Positions 5,852 to 8,298 of a stretch of DNA of 8,298 nt are shown one piece after another. The DNA is from Treponema sp. (lineage in GTDB: Bacteria > Spirochaetota > Spirochaetia > Treponematales > Treponemataceae). Positions within the stretch are counted from its first letter, which is position 1, and the number at the start of each line of letters is the position of its first letter. A program made the translations under genes and the position numbers. The DNA lies in contig JAFZWX010000225.1 in NCBI GenBank assembly GCA_017617145.1, positions 1-8,298 of the forward strand, read 5' to 3'. The notes under the pieces are model-generated. The model saw nothing but the letters and a program-made list of their open reading frames with translations, did not search any database and was not told the origin of the DNA.

Positions 5852-5977
5852 GCGGTAGGGTATGGAACACCTGCGTAGCAGCCGACCACAGGCTGAACTT
5901 GTTTCAGCCGAGGACGGTGAGCGGTAGCGAAGTGTGGAACACCCGACCTGAGTGAAACGAAGGGACCGCCCGAATTA
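5852..5977. repeat. Block of REP-like palindromes upstream of comM
   Basis: This GC-richer, non-coding block sits in AT-rich surroundings. It contains a hairpin GGCTGAA/TTCAGCC (5891-5897 with 5903-5909), a small CTGC/GCAG hairpin (5871-5881), and CCT-GAGTGAAACGA-AGG (5947-5963). The last has the arm and 11-nt loop layout of the repeats after comM (loop ends GAG and CGA shared). GCGGTAG and TGGAACACC occur in order twice (5852-5871 and 5921-5943). The ends can pair: GCGGT (5852-5856) with ACCGC (5965-5969). It looks like a composite intergenic repeat, possibly genome-dispersed; no function is visible. Confidence 0.6.
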
Positions 5978-6002
5978 TTTAAAAAATCACCTGAATATCC
6001 AC

Positions 6003-6071
6003 TTTTTTTGGAAATTTTTTACTTTTTTTCATTTTTTTTCTCAAATTTTTGTAAGAAGTCCACTTTTTTTT
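6003..6071. other. Run of roughly phased T-tracts upstream of comM
   Basis: Six runs of 5-8 T occur at 6003-6009, 6015-6020, 6023-6029, 6032-6039, 6046-6050 and 6064-6071. Their centres are about 11.5, 8.5, 9.5, 12.5 and 19.5 bp apart, near one helical turn or two. Such phasing predicts intrinsic DNA bending. TCCACTTTTTTT occurs twice (5998-6009 and 6059-6070). Confidence 0.5.
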
Positions 6072-6120
6072 CAATATTAACTATAGGAAATTTTATTGCA
6101 AAAAAAATGGACGAGGTATT

Positions 6121-7692
6121 ATGAAGATTTATTCGTTTTCGCCCTTTGGTTATGAAGGGGCGCTGGTCACGGTGGAAGTGGATTTGCGGCGGGGAATTCC
6201 GGCTGTTGATTTGGTTGGTCTTGCGGATAGTGCTGTAAAAGAGGCACGGGAACGCATGCAGGCGGCAATTAGAAATTCTGGATTTATGTTTCCGCCTGAA
6301 CGAGTTTTGATTAGTCTGTCGCCGGCTGATTTGAAAAAGGAAGGTGCCGGGTTTGATTTACCAATTGCGCTTGGGGTGCTTGGTGCGAGTGCTGAACTTT
6401 CAAATACTGCAAGCTTTTTGCCAGACCCTATTCTTGTTATGGGAGAGCTTGAACTTTCGGGGAAGGTGCGGGCTGTAAAAGGTGTACATGCGGCTGTTGC
6501 AACGGCGGCTTCTTGTGGAATTATGCGGTGCATTGTTCCGGCTCAGAATGCTGATGAAGCTATGGAGGTTACAGGGGTTAGGGTTTATGGAGCTGATACT
6601 CTGGAAAATGCATTCCGTGCTTTGAGTGATCCAACTTTTTTTATGAACAGGAATATTGGACGAGGGGCACAAGATATTCCTGCAGGTTGCGAAGAAAAAG
6701 ACGGCGTGCTTTTCCCTAAAATGCAGGAAGGCTATGAGTATGGGGAAATTATGGGGCAGCGTGAATTGATTCGCTCTCTTCAGATTGCAGCGGCGGGCGG
6801 ACATAATCTGCTTGCAGTGGGTGCTCCAGGTTGCGGAAAGACTATGGCTATTCAAAAGTTTCCGGCTATTAATCCGGTTTTGACTATGGAAGAAGCGCAG
6901 TCGGTTACAAGAATCTGGTCGCTTGCGGGGCTTATAAAACCAAATACTCCTTTAGTACGCATTCCACCATTCAGGATTCCACATCAGACAGCATCGGTGG
7001 AAGGTATGTGTGGTGGTGGCGTGAACTGCAGGCCCGGGGAAATTTCGCTGGCACACAACGGGGTTTTGTTTTTAGATGAAGCGGCGGAGTTTAGGAGCTC
7101 TGTTTTGCAGATGCTGCGTGTTCCTATTGAAAGCGAAACTATTACCCTTAGCCGCGCTGGACGAAGCACTACGTATCCTGCAAGGTTTCAGTTGCTTATG
7201 GCGGCAAATCCCTGCCCCTGCGGAAATTACGGTTCCAAAACAAAAATCTGTTTGTGCAGCGGAAAGTCAATTGACCTGTACTGGAAAAAATTTTCTGCAC
7301 CTCTGCTTGACCGAATTGATTTACGGGTGTTTGTAGAAAATCAATCGGAGAATAAGGATGAAGTCAAACAGCGTAGTGATTTACTTACAACGGAAGAAAT
7401 TCGTGAAGGAGTTGCCCGGGCAGTCAAGGCACAGCGTAAAAGACAGGGAACTAAAAATGCAAGGCTTTCGCCCCAGGAGATTCAGGATTTTTGCGAAATG
7501 GAAAAAGAAGTCCGCGAAGTACTGGACAAAGCCATTGTACGCCACGGCTTTTCCCCGCGCGCCATCAGTAGCTGTATAAAAGTAGCCCGAACCATTGCCG
7601 ACATCGCCGGTTGCGAAAAGATCGAAGCCCCGCATTTAGCAGAAGCCGTAGAGTTCCACAAACTCTGCGCCAACATGCGCCCGGAATTGTAA
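6121..7692 (+). CDS. comM: ComM/YifB AAA+ ATPase (Mg-chelatase-like branch-migration helicase)
   Basis: The 523-residue protein has the full ComM layout. An N-terminal ChlI/Lon-like fold covers about 1-165 (LVGLADSAVKEARERMQAAI, DLKKEGAGFDLPIALG). The AAA+ core has Walker A GAPGCGKT (234-241), Walker B GVLFLDE (314-320), sensor 1 at N363, the cysteine cluster C365/C367/C377/C379 and LLDRID (395-400, R398). The Mg-chelatase C-terminal domain spans about 430-518 (NARLSPQEIQDFC, HGFSPRAISSCIKVARTIAD). In naturally competent bacteria ComM is a hexameric ATPase that extends branch migration when incoming DNA recombines. YifB-type orthologues occur also in bacteria not known to be competent, so competence is not implied. 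GAGG (6113-6116) precedes the ATG by 4 nt. REP-like repeats lie on both sides. Confidence 0.92.
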   Translation: MKIYSFSPFGYEGALVTVEVDLRRGIPAVDLVGLADSAVKEARERMQAAIRNSGFMFPPERVLISLSPADLKKEGAGFDLPIALGVLGASAELSNTASFLPDPILVMGELELSGKVRAVKGVHAAVATAASCGIMRCIVPAQNADEAMEVTGVRVYGADTLENAFRALSDPTFFMNRNIGRGAQDIPAGCEEKDGVLFPKMQEGYEYGEIMGQRELIRSLQIAAAGGHNLLAVGAPGCGKTMAIQKFPAINPVLTMEEAQSVTRIWSLAGLIKPNTPLVRIPPFRIPHQTASVEGMCGGGVNCRPGEISLAHNGVLFLDEAAEFRSSVLQMLRVPIESETITLSRAGRSTTYPARFQLLMAANPCPCGNYGSKTKICLCSGKSIDLYWKKFSAPLLDRIDLRVFVENQSENKDEVKQRSDLLTTEEIREGVARAVKAQRKRQGTKNARLSPQEIQDFCEMEKEVREVLDKAIVRHGFSPRAISSCIKVARTIADIAGCEKIEAPHLAEAVEFHKLCANMRPEL

Positions 7693-7700
7693 ATGAAATC

Positions 7701-7730
7701 TACGGTCCCTGAGCCTGTCGAAGGGCCGTA
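7701..7730 (-). repeat. REP-like palindrome, copy A
   Basis: Arms TACGG (7701-7705) and CCCT (7707-7710) pair with AGGG (7722-7725) and CCGTA (7726-7730), with T7706 bulged, around the 11-nt loop GAGCCTGTCGA. It starts 8 nt after the comM stop. Its reverse complement matches copy C at 29 of 30 positions. As an RNA hairpin it could protect the comM mRNA 3' end. Confidence 0.85.
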
Positions 7731-7742
7731 AAAAGAGACGCC

Positions 7743-7772
7743 CCATGTGCTTCGACAGGCTCAGCAACCGCG
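7743..7772 (+). repeat. REP-like palindrome, copy B (diverged arms)
   Basis: It shares TTCGACAGGCTCAG (7751-7764) with copy C and with the reverse complement of copy A. Its arms are TGCT (7748-7751) and AGCA (7763-7766) in place of CCCT and AGGG, so pairing is kept although the bases differ. It is inverted relative to copy A; A and B together could form a longer hairpin with a 15-bp perfect stem (7709-7723 with 7750-7764). Confidence 0.8.
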
Positions 7773-7800
7773 TTAGAGGACCGCACAAGGAGACATTCCT

Positions 7801-8121
7801 ATGAGAGGCTATATGTATATTCTAAAATGCAAAGACAATTCATTTTATGTTGGTAGCACAAATAATTTGAGACTTAGAATTGAAGAACATAACAGAGGAG
7901 AAGGTTGTGAATATACAAGAGATAGGCGACCTTTACAACTTGTCTATTATGAAGAGTGTATGAGTATTAAGGCTGCGTTTGAACGTGAACAACAAATAAA
8001 AGGTTGGAATCGTAAAAAGAAAAAGGCTCTGATAAATGGAAATACCAATACATTAAAAGTTCTTTCAAAAAATAGACAAACAAATACGGCCCTTCGACAG
8101 GCTCAGGGACCGGAAAGTTAA
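7801..8121 (+). CDS. Small GIY-YIG nuclease (UPF0213/YhbQ-like), tail encoded by a repeat
   Basis: The 106-residue protein is a stand-alone GIY-YIG domain. It has YMYILKC (4-10), YVGST (16-20), the catalytic arginine R26 in LRLRIEEHN, and the metal-binding glutamate E63 in FEREQQIKGW. It then has NRKKKKALINGN, which ends the usual domain near residue 81. The fold cuts DNA; stand-alone members have no firmly known role, and similar proteins include YhbQ and parts of homing endonucleases. The last 25 residues lie outside the domain, and residues 96-105 (TALRQAQGPE) are the translation of REP-like copy C, which must have been added to the gene end. AAGGAG (7787-7792) sits 8 nt before the ATG. 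The gene may be read from the comM transcript because no promoter is apparent. Confidence 0.87.
   Translation: MRGYMYILKCKDNSFYVGSTNNLRLRIEEHNRGEGCEYTRDRRPLQLVYYEECMSIKAAFEREQQIKGWNRKKKKALINGNTNTLKVLSKNRQTNTALRQAQGPES
8085..8114 (+). repeat. REP-like palindrome, copy C, overlapping the GIY-YIG gene end
   Basis: This is the inverted, near-identical partner of copy A (29 of 30 positions; the first 28 match without a difference). It contains TTCGACAGGCTCAG with arms CCCT/AGGG. It lies inside the reading frame and supplies its final residues; the stop codon is 4 nt beyond the element. Confidence 0.88.
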
Positions 8122-8128
8122 AAAAAAT

Positions 8129-8155
8129 ATCGCGCCCCCTAACGGGAAGCGCGAT
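8129..8155 (-). terminator. Intrinsic terminator for tRNA-Leu
   Basis: The 7-bp stem ATCGCGC (8129-8135) pairs with GCGCGAT (8149-8155), with CCC/GGG pairing possible inside. Read on the minus strand it is followed by A then seven T (8122-8128), a good terminator 2 nt after the tRNA. On the + strand only four T follow, so it may weakly end the GIY-YIG transcript. Confidence 0.8.
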
Positions 8156-8157
8156 TT

Positions 8158-8240
8158 TACCGGAGAAGAGACTTGAACTCTTACACGATTGCTCGCAACA
8201 GATTTTGAGTCTGTCGTGTCTACCATTCCACCACTCCGGC
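8158..8240 (-). tRNA. tRNA-Leu (anticodon CAA)
   Basis: The minus strand folds as a class II tRNA. The acceptor is GCCGGAG with CTCCGGT (first pair G-U) and discriminator A, as expected for leucine. The D arm is GTG/CAC. The anticodon stem is ACAGA/TCTGT around CTCAAAA, giving anticodon CAA for TTG codons. The long variable arm has a GCGA-GCAA-TCGT hairpin. The T stem is AAGAG/CTCTT around TTCAAGT. CCA is not encoded. Confidence 0.95.
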
Positions 8241-8252
8241 GTGAGTAGACAA

Positions 8253-8281
8253 AATATAACAAAAAAACGGGGGTTTTTCAA
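8253..8281 (-). promoter_or_regulatory. Promoter of tRNA-Leu
   Basis: On the minus strand the -35 is TTGAAA (8276-8281) and the -10 is TATATT (8253-8258), with a 17-nt spacer. Transcription would start a few bases before the mature 5' end at 8240, as is usual for a single tRNA gene. Confidence 0.75.
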
Positions 8282-8298
8282 GTGTTTGATGCTTGTTA

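Larger units (their letters stand above)
5756..6120. other. Gene-free interval between xre and comM
   Basis: No credible coding frame is seen on either strand. From left to right it holds the xre-dinD promoter with direct repeats, a 16-bp palindrome, about 40 nt of plain AT-rich sequence, a GC-richer block of REP-like palindromes, a run of T-tracts, and the comM leader. No clear sigma-70 promoter for comM was found; its ribosome-binding site is GAGG at 6113-6116. Confidence 0.7.

Noticed and set aside
5852..5977. CRISPR array or riboswitch upstream of comM
   Set aside because: There are only two imperfect direct repeats with unequal spacing, and no riboswitch core that I recognise.
8065..8262. 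Open frame on the minus strand across tRNA-Leu and its terminator
   Set aside because: It is the translated tRNA gene (RSGGMVDTTDSKSVASNRVRVQVSS is typical of spurious tRNA translations); the cloverleaf explains the sequence.
8259..8278. Hairpin of A run, C run and T run upstream of tRNA-Leu as a terminator
   Set aside because: The loop would be too small for a stable stem, and the stretch is better explained as the spacer of the tRNA promoter.

Overview
The window looks like an ordinary chromosomal segment of a spirochaete, most likely Treponema or a close relative. This rests on moderate-to-low GC, AT-rich intergenic stretches, two tRNA genes that do not encode CCA, and a mix of a small heat-shock protein, a double cyclic-nucleotide-binding regulator and ComM. 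The genus is an inference from overall character, not from a marker gene.

Layout. 1-145 is the 3' end of an Hsp20 gene (+), closed by a very long nested terminator hairpin (177-265). Facing it is a beta-class N6-adenine DNA methyltransferase with no restriction partner (276-1436, -), starting 9 nt after a tRNA-Thr(CGT) (1446-1518, -). Upstream of the tRNA is a 414-residue regulator with two cyclic-nucleotide-binding domains and a Crp-like winged helix (1558-2802, -). It diverges from a PHP-family phosphoesterase (2878-3717, +), which ends at a second nested terminator (3749-3815). A YjjG-type HAD phosphatase (3847-4563, +) follows and converges on a two-gene operon read leftward: an Xre regulator (5435-5755) and a DinD-family protein (4573-5433). 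A strong promoter for that operon sits directly against the Xre start codon. A gene-free stretch (5756-6120) then holds the operon's control region, a block of REP-like palindromes and a run of roughly helically phased T-tracts. After it come comM (6121-7692, +) and a small GIY-YIG nuclease gene (7801-8121, +). The window ends with a terminator and a tRNA-Leu(CAA) with its promoter (-).

The most interesting part is the right-hand end. The GIY-YIG gene is bracketed by two inverted copies of a 30-nt REP-like palindrome that agree at 29 of 30 positions. A third, diverged copy lies between the first one and the gene. The arms of the third copy have changed in a compensating way while the loop is unchanged. 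The downstream copy supplies the last residues of the GIY-YIG protein. Related palindromes occur upstream of comM. A REP-like family travelling with a GIY-YIG nuclease, instead of the usual RAYT transposase, is a testable proposal but is not proven here.

The second point of interest is the xre-dinD operon: an apparently leaderless promoter, 11-bp-phased direct repeats in its spacer, a 16-bp palindrome upstream, and a perfect 14-bp-arm inverted repeat covering exactly ten codons of dinD. DinD (SOS/RecA) and ComM (branch migration) both act in recombination, but they are transcribed separately and nothing in the sequence links them functionally.
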